The notes: generated by a model from the sequence alone, not told the origin. A DNA stretch of 64,000 bases from Linanthus parryae (GCA_023055425.1 JALGPY010000004.1:21103718-21167717), one strand, 5' to 3'. Positions 32,165-42,018 are shown, numbered from the stretch's first letter. Numbers and translations are program-made.

Positions 32165-33832
32165 AAGTCGTAGAGCATAAACGTGGTTTATGTGTTACGT
32201 TTTTTATAGTTTTACACCTTAAAATTGTTTTTTTATCGCGTAAAACAAGACAAATCAAGCATGTGATGCGATTTGTCAATAATCAATCATAACAAGACCT
32301 AGTTTTTGCATTGGATGCATGAATTAGTGAGTTTGAGAAATTTTAGGATCTTAGATCTAGGGTTTTGGGCATCCTTGGGGAAGAAGGAGTTCTTCCCAAA
32401 CAAGGAAACAACCAAACTTGGGCACCAAGCAAGGGAGTTGTTTTGGAAACAACTCCCACAGGAGGTTCGGCCCCCCTAGGGGACCGCCCCTCCTTGCTTG
32501 CCGCCCAAGCAAGGCCGCCCTAGGGGCCAGGGCAGCCCTAGACAGCGGCCTAGCGGCGTGGGCTAGGGGTCGGCTGGCCCTAGGGCCTTGCGTTTCACTT
32601 TTTGGGCCTGGGCAATTGGATTGTTGAGCCCCACGGACCGTTTTAACCCTAGAATATCCTAAAAACAATTAAAATTGACCAAGCGCGTTAAAATTGGATT
32701 TTAACTGTTTATGTGCAATTGACATGGTGATTGGATATGGCCTTAGGATGTGGTTTGATGTGGATGTTTAATTTTTGTGGTTTGGTTTACGACCTGCGAG
32801 CTGATCAATTGAATGTAATAATTAATTAGGGTTTTATGGCCTGCGAGCCATTGTTTTCTCAACTTGTGAGATTTATTTTATTTAGTATAGAAGTTAGCTA
32901 GTGCTAGACAAAGTAGATTGTTAGCCAAGATTGAAGAAAAGAAGCCCAAAGCCAAAAGGAGCCACAAAAGATGGAGCATGGAGCATTCCACATGACTATG
33001 AAGGATGGACCAAAAGATCAAGACGCATGGAGATGTGTTTGCTTTTGGGGTTCAAAGATAATTCCATTGGCTTCGAATTATCTTAGTCTAGAAAAGGCCA
33101 TATCCACATCACGTTTTATTTATGTTTTGTGGTTGTTTACTTTATTGTTTTATTATTTTGTGGTTGGTGTATGGATGATGCATGCAATTAGGATAATAAG
33201 ATAATTAGACAACCCGGATCTATTATTTGGAGTTGTGCCCAAACTCAAATAGATAGATTAGTTGATATTGATCAACAAAACAATTAAAATTGAATTTAAA
33301 AATCCCTAAAAATTCAAATATTGTGTTCATGCCTTCTCCTTATTTAAACACTCATTATCATCATGGTTTATCAAGTTCGTGCGTGCCAAATCATGGCGAC
33401 TTGGTTCATAATGATGGAATGCGATGGCACAAGCTATTAATGTGCAATTGTTTAAATAAGAGGTTGAACACAACTAGGCTATTAATGCGATTAAGAAACC
33501 TAGAGACAATCAATTGGGATTATCCATATGGATGGATAAATAAGGAGTTATTTGCCCAATTTAACCAAGAGTTGCATAAGGGATGCAATTTTAATTGTTC
33601 CTACCTAAAGTAGTCAAATTATGGGTGACTTGCCAAACCAAGCTCATAAGGAGATGAAACATGGATCTTGGCCCACTAGAAAATATGAGGATATTTTCCG
33701 CATTAATATATTGAGGGTTATTAATCTCTAGAAAAATAGTGGGAGCTATATTTGATAAACTAGCTATTATTGAATATAGTCAAAAATTCACAAATACTAA
33801 AACTTGCGTATTTTCCTTTTGTAGAATTCCAA
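32165..33832 (+). other. Untranslated leader of element P
   Basis: 1.67 kb, collinear with the leader of M. It has the GC-rich block (32,357-32,668), then TATGGCCTTAGGATGTGG, two CCTGCGAGC words (32,794 and 32,841), the ACATGACTATGAAGGATGG stretch, and the word TTCGTGCGTGCCAAATCATG (33,377). No gene seen. Confidence 0.75.
32357..32668. other. GC-rich leader block of element P
   Basis: Homologous to 29,075-29,380. The sense strand includes an ATG-led frame (32,418-32,627) with FGPPRGPPLLACRPSKAALG, similar in character to the string in M. The antisense strand is also open. The frame is not conserved at its ends between copies. Confidence 0.4.
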
Positions 33833-34960
33833 ATGGCAAAAAACTAATCGAGTTCACAACATTCCCTACGATCTGTCCTTGAGAAGGACAAGCTCTCTGG
33901 AACCAACTTCCTTGATTGGTACAGAAACTTGAGAATTATTATCAAGCAAGAGAAGAAACTGTACGCAATAGAGGAGCATGTTCCAGCAGGTCCTGAGAAC
34001 CAAACACCTGCTGCCCTAAAGGCGTATCAAAAGCGTGTTGATGCCACTAATGATGCGGCCTTCCTTATGCTATGCACCATGACTTTTGAGCTTCAGAAGC
34101 AACACGAAAACATGAATGATGTCGATATGATCGAGCATCTGAAGCAGCTCTTCCAAGAGCAGGCAAGGGTTGAGAGGTATGAGGTCTCTAAGGCACTGTT
34201 CAAGTGTCATCTGGCAGAAGGGAACTCGGTGGGACCCCATGTACTCCGTATGATCGGGTACTTGGAGAATCTCGCCCGACTAGGGTTCCCGGTCGGCCAA
34301 GAGTTGGCAACCGATCTCGTGTTGCAATCTTTGCCCGAGAGTTATGGAGAGTTCATCATGAACTATAACATGAACGAGATCGTGAAACCACTGCCAGATT
34401 TACTCAATATGTCGAGGACAGCTGAACAGAGCATCAACAAAGGTAAGGGAAAGGCCATTATGATGGTGCAGAAAGGAAAGATAAAAAGGTTTGCCCCATC
34501 CTCCAAGGGCAAAGGCAAGTCAGTTTCCAAGTCCAAGGAACATGCACTTAAGCCTGTTGGTGGTATTGCCAAAGGTGTGACTAAAGGTGAGTGTCACTAC
34601 TGCAGTCAGCCTGGACACTGGAGGAGCAACTGCCCAAAATATCTGGAGGACAAGAGGCTTGGAATAGTGATTCCACCACCACCAGGTATTTTTGTTATAG
34701 ATGTCAATTTAACTGTCTCTACATCATGGGTATTTGATACTGGATGTGGATCTCACATTTGTCGAAATGCGCGTTGGGAATGGAGCAAAAGTTGCTGCAT
34801 TGGCCGTGGGCGTGTGCGAGCTAACTCTGCCTTCAGGATTAGTTTTAGAATTAAATAATTGCTATTTTGTGCCTGCTATGAGAAGAAACAATATTTCTAT
34901 TTCTTGTTTGGACAATGAATGTTTTATTATTTAAATAAAGAACAATTGTTGTTCCTTTTA
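33833..34960 (+). pseudogene. Element P gag and protease
   Basis: Begins ATGGCAAAAAACTAATCG, i.e. Met-Ala-Lys-Asn-stop: codon 5, Ser in copy M, is a stop here. Downstream the frame is open (33,929-34,858), with gag (MLCTMTFELQKQHENMND; FQEQARVERYEVSKALFKCH), the zinc knuckle CHYCSQPGHWRSNC and the protease motif DTGCGSHIC. A deletion of roughly 55 bases right after CRN shifts the frame. The second half of protease (MRVGNGAKVAALAVGVCELT...NNISISCLDNE) is in another frame (34,734-34,934) and ends at a stop. Confidence 0.9.
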
Positions 34961-35335
34961 TTTGAATAATATTCACTATTTTAGTGCGCAATTATTTAAT
35001 GGACTATATGTCGATATAAGCAATCTTGTCTACAACATTAATACCAAGCGGATTAAAATAAGTTATTTAAATCCTGCTTTATTTATGGCACTGTCGTTTA
35101 GGCCACATAAACGAGAAACGTGTATCTAGACTCCATAAGGATGGACTACTAGACTCATTTGATTTTGAATCATATGAGACATGTGAGGCTTGTTTATTGG
35201 GAAAAATGACAAAGTCCCCTTTCAATAAGAAAAGTGAGAGGACTAGCGAGCAATTGGCGCTCATACATACTGATGTGTGTGGGCCATTTGCCACGCCTGC
35301 CAGGGGTGGTTACGTCTACTTCATTACTCATGAGG
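34961..35335 (+). pseudogene. Element P integrase N-terminal part
   Basis: Frame-shifted remains of the zinc finger and first catalytic Asp region. Codons for NTKRIKISYLNPA, GHINEKRVSRLH, SYETCEACLLGKMTKSPF and ALIHTDVCGPFATPARGG can be followed from 35,030 to 35,325 across frame changes. At FIT the sequence loses about 40 bases of the normal FTDDYSRYGYVYLMR region before the frame of the next feature takes over. Copy M has a different, shorter deletion at the same spot. Confidence 0.85.
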
Positions 35336-36958
35336 GAAAATTCCGAATCCTTTGAAGTGTTCAAAGAATTCAAGAATGAAGTAGAGAAGCAGCTTGGCAA
35401 AAGTATGAAGGCTCTACGATCGGATCGTGGAGGAGAATACTTGAGCCAAGGGTTTGACGACTATCTTAGAGAGTGTGGGATCGTGTCCCAACTCACCCCA
35501 CCCGGAACGCCACAGTGGAATGGCGTGTCTGAGAGGACGAATCGAACCTTATTGGATATGGTTCGATCTATGATGTGTCAAACCGATCTTCCATTATCGT
35601 TTTGGGGCCACGCTCTATTAAGTGCAGCTTTCACCATTAACCGTGTTCCATCTAAATCAGTCATGAAGACACCATATGAGATGTGGAGTGGGAGGCGTCC
35701 CACACTATCGTTCATGAAGATTAGGGGCTGCGATATCTATGTAAAACGTTTACAATCAGACAAGCTAGGGCCGAAATCGGATAAGTGTAAATTTGTGGGG
35801 TACCCTAGGCAAACTAAGGGTTACTACTTCTACAATCAAACCGAGAACAAAGTGCTTGTTGCTTGGACCGGCGTGTTTCTAGAAAGAGAGTTTGTCTCTA
35901 AAGAAGCAAGTGGGAGGACTGTAGAACTTGAAGAGGTTCAAGAACCACAAATCACGGAACCGATTATGGAACATGAACACGAACCACAAGCGGTTGTGGA
36001 GCAGCATGTTCAGGTAACACAAGAGCTTCGTAGATCTAGTAGAGTGCGCCAGGAACCCGAGAGGTATGGACTTCTCGTGACCGATTTCGGTGACACGATG
36101 CTCATAGATGATGAGCCTACTACCTATGAAGAGGCCATGAAGGGCCCGGACTCTCAGAAGTGGCTGGAAGCCATGAGATCCGAGATGGAATCCATGTATA
36201 CCAACAAAGTATGGACTTTGGTGGAACCACCCGATGGGGCGCGGCCCATAGGGTGCAAGTGGGTCTTCAAGAAGAAGATCGACATGGATGGTAATGTGAT
36301 TACCTATAAGGGTCGATTGGTGGCTAAAGGATTCAGACAGATTCATGGTATTGACTATGATGAAACCTTTTCACCAGTCGCTATGACCAAATCCATGCGA
36401 ATCCTACTTGCAATCGCAGCATACCACGACTATGAGATTTGGCAGATGGATGTCAAAACAGCATTCCTTTATGGGAATCTCCTCGAGGACGTATATATGA
36501 TACAGCCGGAGGGTTTTGAGGATCCAAAGCAATCCAACAAAGTCTGTAAGCTGCAACGATCCATTTATGGATTGAAGCAAGCTTCTAGGAGTTGGAATCA
36601 ACGTTTTGATGAAGTAGTCAAGGAGTTTGGCTTCATCAGGAACGAAGATGAGTCTTGTGTCTACAAGAAGGTTAGTGGGAGCTCTATAGCTTTTCTGGTC
36701 TTGTATGTGTATGACATACTACTCATTGGAAACAACGTTCCCATGCTGCAATCTGTTAAAGATTGGCTAGGAAAGTGTTTCTCAATAAAGGACTTACGGG
36801 AAGCAGCCTATATACTCGGTATAAAGATCTATAGAGATAGATCTAAGAGACTGCTAGGCCTAAGTCAAAGTACATATATTGACAAGGTGTTGAAACGGTT
36901 CAACATGCAAGATTCCAAGAAGGGATTCTTGCCCATGTCACATGGAATCACTCTTTAG
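35234..36958 (+). pseudogene. Element P integrase core, reverse transcriptase (574 aa open frame)
   Basis: The first 33 residues are out of frame with integrase. From about 35,335 the frame is correct: ALRSDRGGEYL (Asp, residue 64), QWNGVSERTNRTLL (Glu, residue 100), integrase C-terminus, then RT from WLEAMRSEMESMYTNKVWTL through GCKWVFKKK, GRLVAKGFRQ, IWQMDVKTAFLYGNL and GLKQASRSW. The catalytic box reads YVYD (36,704-36,715) where M has YVDD, so a metal-binding Asp is lost. The thumb and connection follow (AAYILGIKIYRDRSK). A TAG at 36,956-36,958 ends the frame where M has Ser (GIILSKSG). The methionine at 35,234 is not a biological start. Confidence 0.9.
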
Positions 36959-37693
36959 AAGAGTGGTTGTCCTTCCAATGAGATTGAGAAGGAACGCATG
37001 AGTAGGATTCCCTATGCCTCTGCCATAGGATCTATCATGTACGCCATGTTATGTACTAGACCAGATGTGTCATATGCCTTGAGTATGACAAGTAGATACC
37101 AATCCAATCCAGGTGAGAGTCACTGGATTGCATTCAAGAACATCCTAAAGTACTTCAGAAGAACTAAGGTTGCTTTCTTGATATTTGGCGGTGAGGAAGA
37201 GTTGTGTGTAAGGGGTTACACTGATGCAAGATTCCAAACCGACAGAGATGACTTTAGATCACAGTCGGGATATGTGTTTTGCCTGAATGGAGCAGCGGTG
37301 AGCTGGAAGAGGTCCAAGCAAGAGACAGTGGCTGATTGTACAACATAGGCTGAGTAAATTGTTGCAAATGGCGCAGCAAAGGAAGCTGTTTGGATCATAA
37401 AGTTTGTTTGTGAACTTGGTGTGGTTCCTAGCATTGCGGATCCAGTTGAGTTGTACTGTGACAACACTGGGGCAGTCGCGCAATCGAAGGAACCCAAGTC
37501 ACACCAGAAATCCAAGCACGTGCTCTGGAAGTTTCATCTGATTCGAGATATTATCGATAGAGGAGACGTTCGGATATGCAATATTCCTACGGATGAGAAT
37601 CTGTCAGACCCACTTACAAAGCCGCTCACGCAGTGGAAGCATGAAGGGCACACTAGGAGTATGGGCATACGAGATGCGCCAGATTGGCTCTAG
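36959..37693 (+). pseudogene. Element P RNase H
   Basis: Continues RT connection and RNase H in the original frame after the TAG. It reads MSRIPYASAIGSIMYAMLCT, SYALSMTSRYQSNPGESHWI, GYTDARFQTDRDDFRSQSGY, and VSWKRSKQETVADCTT, then a TAG and TAA in the TEAEY block (37,346 and 37,355). The rest follows: ANGAAKEAVWIIKF, VELYCDNTGAVAQSKEPKSH, and GIRDAPDWL to the stop at 37,693. The RNase H active-site Glu block is destroyed. Confidence 0.9.
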
Positions 37694-37707
37694 TGGAGGT
37701 GGGAGAC
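37694..37707 (+). other. Polypurine tract of element P
   Basis: TGGAGGTGGGAGAC directly before TGTTGGAATAGATG. Confidence 0.85.
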
Positions 37708-39115
37708 TGTTGGAATAGATGCCCTAGAGGCAATCTAGTTTAGTACGAATTTATTTGTGGCTAGAAATTCATTTATTATTTATTGGATATTTAATATAAT
37801 GAAGTCCTTAGATTTACAATTGTGTTGTTTATCTTAAATATCCCTTGTCCAGTATAATGATTAATGGGACAATCATCTATAGACTAGTATGGGGTTGGAT
37901 TGATATGGATATATCATGATCCAACACATAGGTGTGTATTAAGGGTAATGGCGCACTGGATTGACCAATCTCCGAGAAGGCTACATACACGTTATGTTGA
38001 GTCACAAGCACTTCTCGCGGTGCAATGGTATTGTCATCCTTATACTTTAAGTCACTAGATATTCTAGTTGTGGATTATTGGATTTTGGTAGCGTTAAACG
38101 CTGCACCGTGACTGGGTAGTTATAAAGGCGTGTACCGGATACAATAAGAAGCAAGCTTAGAGATCCTAGTGGACGTAGATCGAATGTGTCCCTCCCACAT
38201 AACGGGAGCAAATATCCTAGGCCACTCGAGGGATAATGCTTATAGAATGTCTGGCCAGACTCAAATAAATCAATATGGGATATTGATGTTATTTGCACGA
38301 ATAAGGCTATTCCCATGGATCGAGAAACTGTGGATTGGATATACGAGTGTGACTTGTATGTCTCGTGTCCAATCCGGATATAGAGACAAAGGGATGAGAC
38401 AATTACTTGTACAAAGGTTTTCAAGATGACTATTCTATTAGTTGGCTAGAATGGATGTTTTGCTAGAAACCGCTCCATATTAGCAAATAGTTGCTACCAA
38501 CTAGATAGAACCTATGGGGTCACACGCTAGATAGAGTTGAACTAGATTTGGGAATTAATTAATTGGATTAATTGATTAGAAGGATCACTTTGCAATACCT
38601 TGCAAACTTAGTAGGGACTAATTTGCAAGGAAGGGACTAAATTGAATTCTAGTAGGACTAGAATAAGTTCTTTAGGTAGTTGGCAAGGATTTATTGGACT
38701 ATATAAAGGACCTTCCTTCCTTCCTTCCTTCCCATACTTATGATTCATTAGATCATAACTTGAGTGGGAGAGAACAAAAGGAGAGAGAGCAAGCAAGCTA
38801 AGGAGCCGCCGCCCGTCCCCGTGGGCCACAAGGAGGCCGAGACCTCCCTTGTTGGTCTCGTTTTGCGTGAATCTTCTTCCTCTTCCTCTTTCCGGGCTAG
38901 CACCAAGGAGTGGGAGATCTAGAAATAAACTCTAGGCATGGATCAACTATAGAGAACGTGACACAATTCGCGTTTGAAGTCATCAAAGGAGAACCCTAAG
39001 GTGTGTTTATTGATTTCTTCCTTTACCATCGTTATGTCTCTTGACTTGTGATCCTTGGAAGGTTTTGCATGGTTAATTATTGTTTCCGTTTCGCATTCAA
39101 TAATCAAAACCCTAC
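37708..39115 (+). repeat. 3' LTR of element P
   Basis: 1,408 bp from TGTTGGAATAGATGCCC to CAAAACCCTACA, uninterrupted. It serves as the template for reading the 5' LTR that element M broke. Confidence 0.93.
38700..38707 (+). promoter_or_regulatory. TATA box in the 3' LTR of P
   Basis: TATATAAA within GGACTATATAAAGGACC, followed by TTCC repeats. It is present here but lost from the 5' LTR of the same element, so any transcription would start outward into the flanking DNA. Confidence 0.65.
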
Positions 39116-39120
39116 ACTTG
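39116..39120. repeat. Target-site duplication CTTGG, right copy
   Basis: Second copy of the duplication made by element P. The gypsy LTR then continues with AACTAGACAACATTAAC. Confidence 0.9.
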
Positions 39121-39347
39121 GAACTAGACAACATTAACTATGCTTGACTAGCTTTGACATCAGAAGTTGGACTGCATTTATTCCTTCTTGAGCTCTTCAA
39201 TCTTCATGGCTGAATTATGGACCAGCCATGGAATGGATTTAACACATGGGCATTTGATGAAAGTGACACAATTGCCTCGTTAAAAACCTTATCAAGAAAA
39301 ACCCAGTGGGATAAAAATTTGATAAGGGAAAATAGTACAATTGGACA
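39121..39347 (-). repeat. Gypsy right LTR, right piece
   Basis: Aligns with the last 227 bases or so of the left LTR (AACTAGACATCATTAAC...ATTGGACA). Joined to 21,886-22,216 it gives a 558-bp LTR. Confidence 0.9.
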
Positions 39348-39469
39348 CTTTTCCCATTTGTTGAAATCATTCAGCTTGAATTAAATTCAGAGTGATTCCT
39401 TGCTTGATGTTTTGGACATCTTGAGTCTTCATTTGATTAAGTATTCCACCAATACCTTGATTGAACTTC
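39348..39469 (-). pseudogene. 3' end of a second gypsy pol
   Basis: CTTTTCCCATTTGTTGAAAT and what follows match 17,056-17,172, i.e. the polypurine tract and the last codons of pol, including the words GATTCCTTGCTTG.TGTTTTG and ATTGAACTTC. Sequence beyond an LTR should not match the other side of the element unless a second copy lay there in tandem. The match stops at 39,469, where SIRE gag begins. Confidence 0.8.
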
Positions 39470-40104
39470 AAAATGTTTTTTACTGTGGAAAGCGTGGTCA
39501 GGTTAAGCTAATTTGCCCCTTTAGAAGGACCCAACCTCACATAATGAGGAATACCTATCCTTATCAGCTTAAGGGGAAAGTGAGGTCGATATGGGTTCCC
39601 AAAGTAGTCAGACCACCTAATTTATTTTATTCTCAATATGAGTCCAAGTGGATTTTAGATAGTTATTGTTCCGGGCATATGAGTGGAAAGAAATATATAT
39701 TCACAGAACATTAACAGCAATCGAGAGGAACAATCACACTTGGTGAGAAGGCAAAATGCAACATTATTGGCATAGCAAGTATTGGTAATGAATCTGAAAG
39801 TTCAATTTCTGATGTTTATCTTGTAGATTGTTTGAAGTATAATTTGTTTAGTATCTCTCAATTATTTGATAAGGGTAATAAATTCATTTTTGTCAAGGAA
39901 AAATAAGTGGTGAAAGATGAGAAATTTGGAAATTTCATACTCACTGCTCCAAGGTCATACAATGTTTATGCTATGAGTACTAACAAAGTTGCAGAAGATA
40001 ATCTGAAGTGTCTCAAAGCTTTGAAGGAAGACTCAAAGCTTTGGCAAACAAAACTTGGGCATATAAGCATGCACACAATGAACAAGTTAATCTCAAAGGA
40101 CCTG
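39470..40104 (+). pseudogene. S1 gag zinc knuckle, protease and pre-integrase
   Basis: The frame starting in the gypsy fragment reads FYCGKRGQVKLICP (CCHC knuckle, last part), then WVPKVVRPPNLFYSQYESKW, ILDSYCSGHMSG (the protease site; other SIRE copies have DSGCS, so Gly is replaced by Tyr) and a stop at 39,713. The reading resumes as TITLGEKAKCNIIGIASIGN and VYLVDCLKYNLFSISQLFDK with a further stop, and KDEKFGNFILTAPRSYNVYA, LKEDSKLWQTKLGHISMHTM (GHIS of the integrase zinc finger). It ends at SKDL, where foreign sequence begins. Confidence 0.8.
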
Positions 40105-41284
40105 CACCAGGAACACCTACAATACCAAAATTTACACCACCGCCCACAAAGATATGACTTTATGCTACAAAACAAAATTATGAAGAGGCTGAAATCTATA
40201 ATTGCAAACAGGCAATAGAAAATTGCACCTACCATGGATGCAAAACTAAATGCCCCACCAGGAAAGTAACAATTTCTCACCAATATATCAAATTCATCAT
40301 CGCCTATTTGAGGGGGAAAAAAATCCAGTATAAGCAATCAGTACCAAAGTTGTACTACGAATCCAGGACCCAAAGCTGGAGTAACATTCCAAATATTGAG
40401 CACCAGAAACTGGAGCTTGTACTCGATATCTGCTTTGGTGGGAAACACCATGATTGAGAGAAAACCAAAATCCAAAAATCTAACCCACCCACTAAGATTA
40501 TGCCCATTGCTGATCCGATTCACATAAACCACAACAACCGAGAAGAAGTTAACTATTGAAGGTATGTGGATCTGGGTAAGACACTTCCTAATTAAATATG
40601 GGAATTAAAAAACTCAATCAAGATTCACACGTAGATCGAAAATGAATAAAAGGAAGAACAAACGGCCTAGCCAATGTCGTCGCCCCGCCGTCATCGCCGA
40701 CGTCATCGTGTCGTCATCATTGCTGCTGTTTTCTCCTGTCGTAGCGTCGTGTTATTTATCCTCCTCTTTTTTCTCATTCTTCGTCTGAAATCCCCGAACT
40801 TCTTTCTCTTCTCTCTCTTCTTCCTCTTGTGTTCTCTTTCCGACAATCTGGTGAAAGAAGAGGGGGTAGACACCTTGGAACGTGGGTTTCGGGCAAAACC
40901 CCTCTACTTCAATTGGCCCCTATGGTCTGATGGTGACAAAGCTGGGACAGGGAAGGATCAATCTTGTCTCTGGCCTCCACCTTCTCTTCCTTCAGATCCG
41001 TGAGAGAGATGAGAGACATGTACATGAATTGTGGAGTGAGAGGAGGTTAGGTTTTTTCAGAAACGAAAAGATAGAGAAATCGAGTGAGAAGAGTGACGGA
41101 TAGGTTAGAAATGGGGAGAGGGAAGAAGATGTTGGGATAAATATTGGGTAATTTTCCAAATAATTGAGGGTAAAACCATATTTTTACAAATCTATTTGTG
41201 TTCCATCAGTTAGAAGGGTGGTGAAGTGCATTAGCTGAAACACAAGGGTAGCGGGTGACAAATCGCCAAAACACAGGGGTGCAA
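40105..41284. other. Foreign 1.2-kb segment replacing part of S1 integrase
   Basis: SIRE homology stops after ISKDL at 40,104 and resumes at 41,285 (FSKLCEELQTLK-like). Copy S2 has only about 245 bases between the same points. The segment is not similar to any other part of the window. It contains a CG-rich stretch at 40,670-40,740 (ATGTCGTCGCCCCGCCGTCA) and a pyrimidine-rich, promoter- or 5'UTR-like stretch at 40,780-40,840. On the minus strand there are two short frames, 40,532-40,338 (NGHNLSGWVRFLDFGFLSIM) and 40,337-40,110 (CYFPGGAFSFASMVGAIFYC). The latter looks membrane-like, but I cannot name it. It may be a captured host-gene fragment or another repeat. Confidence 0.45.
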
Positions 41285-42018
41285 TGATTTTTCAAAACTT
41301 TGCGAAGAGCTTCAAACGTTGAAAAATGTACATGTTGCATCTGTTAGGTTTGACTTTGATTTATTCTATGCACATCGTGACATCTCACACAAATTTCTGC
41401 ACCTATAACTCCTCAGCAGAATGGAGTAGTTGAAAGTAAGAATATGACACATAATGATATGTCTAGAATAATGCTTATTGAAAATAATTTGCAAAAATAT
41501 TTTGGGCACAAGCTGTTAATACTGCCAACTATGTGCTAAATCAATGCTTGATTAAGAAAATTATCAAGAAAATTCCATATGAACTTTTCAATGGTAGAAA
41601 GCCAAGTGTTTCTTATTTTAAATATTTAGGTTGTACCAGTTATGTGCATAATAGTTGCAAGGATAACCTTGGTAAATTTGATTCTAGAAGGGATGAAGGT
41701 GAATTTCTTGTTATTCTCAATCAAGAAAGGCATATAGAGTTTTCAATAAAAGAACCAAAGTTGTAGAAGAGAGCATTCATGTGATTTTTGATGAAAGCAA
41801 TAATGGTTCCTTGAGTGAAAGTTTGGCAGATCTCAATCGAAATAAGTATGAAGTAGATGATGGTATTGAGAAAGAATATAGGATCAAAGCTAACCCAGAG
41901 GAACAACCAAGAGAATCTCAAATAATTGAACAATCTTCTGAACAAAATTTTCAAAGCCTTGAGACTGGACTTCACTGATCACAAAGTGCTCTAGGAACTG
42001 CATCAAGCACTCAAGGTC
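41285..42018 (+). pseudogene. S1 integrase C-terminal part and linker
   Basis: Frame-shifted pieces follow integrase of S2: FFKTLRRASNVE/CEELQTLKNV (41,285), a degenerate FDFDLFYAHRD region, QQNGVVESKNMTHNDM (the catalytic Glu block, 41,410-41,460), NTANYVLNQCLIKKIIKKIP and YELFNGRKPSVSYFKYLGCT (41,515-41,640). A charged linker region (NGSLSESLADLNRNKYEVDD, 41,803-41,978) precedes RT. Stops interrupt at least four times. Confidence 0.75.

Larger units (their letters stand above)
22217..39115 (+). mobile_element. Copia element P (Angela/BARE-like), plus strand, containing element M
   Basis: Full-length plus-strand Ty1/copia element: 5' LTR (22,217-22,517 plus 31,033-32,148), PBS, leader, gag-pol, polypurine tract and 3' LTR (37,708-39,115). 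Without element M it measures about 8.4 kb. It lies in the right LTR of the gypsy element with a CTTGG duplication. The family call rests on the LTR start with CCCTAGAGGCAAT, which I recall from BARE/Angela LTRs, the LTR length of about 1.4 kb, and the order gag-PR-IN-RT-RH. All reading frames are damaged, so it is not autonomous. Confidence 0.9.
16491..39469 (-). mobile_element. Ty3/gypsy element with nested copia insertions
   Basis: Minus-strand gypsy element. From the left it has a 565-bp 3' LTR (16,491-17,055), an internal region (17,056-21,885) with gag, protease, RT, RNase H and integrase, and a right LTR. The right LTR is split into 21,886-22,216 and 39,121-39,347 (558 bp in all) by copia element P. 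Beyond the right LTR, 39,348-39,469 repeats the 3' end of pol, so a second internal region once followed in tandem. The sequence then switches to SIRE copia. Pol resembles chromovirus-type gypsy elements (possibly the CRM clade) with no chromodomain visible at its end. The clade call is tentative. Confidence 0.8.

Noticed and set aside
40672..41003. 109-codon plus-strand frame MSSPRRHRRRHRVV...
   Set aside because: The start falls in the CG-rich part of the foreign segment, with a basic then hydrophobic string, but I see no domain and the frame ends without relatives. It is mentioned only as part of that segment.
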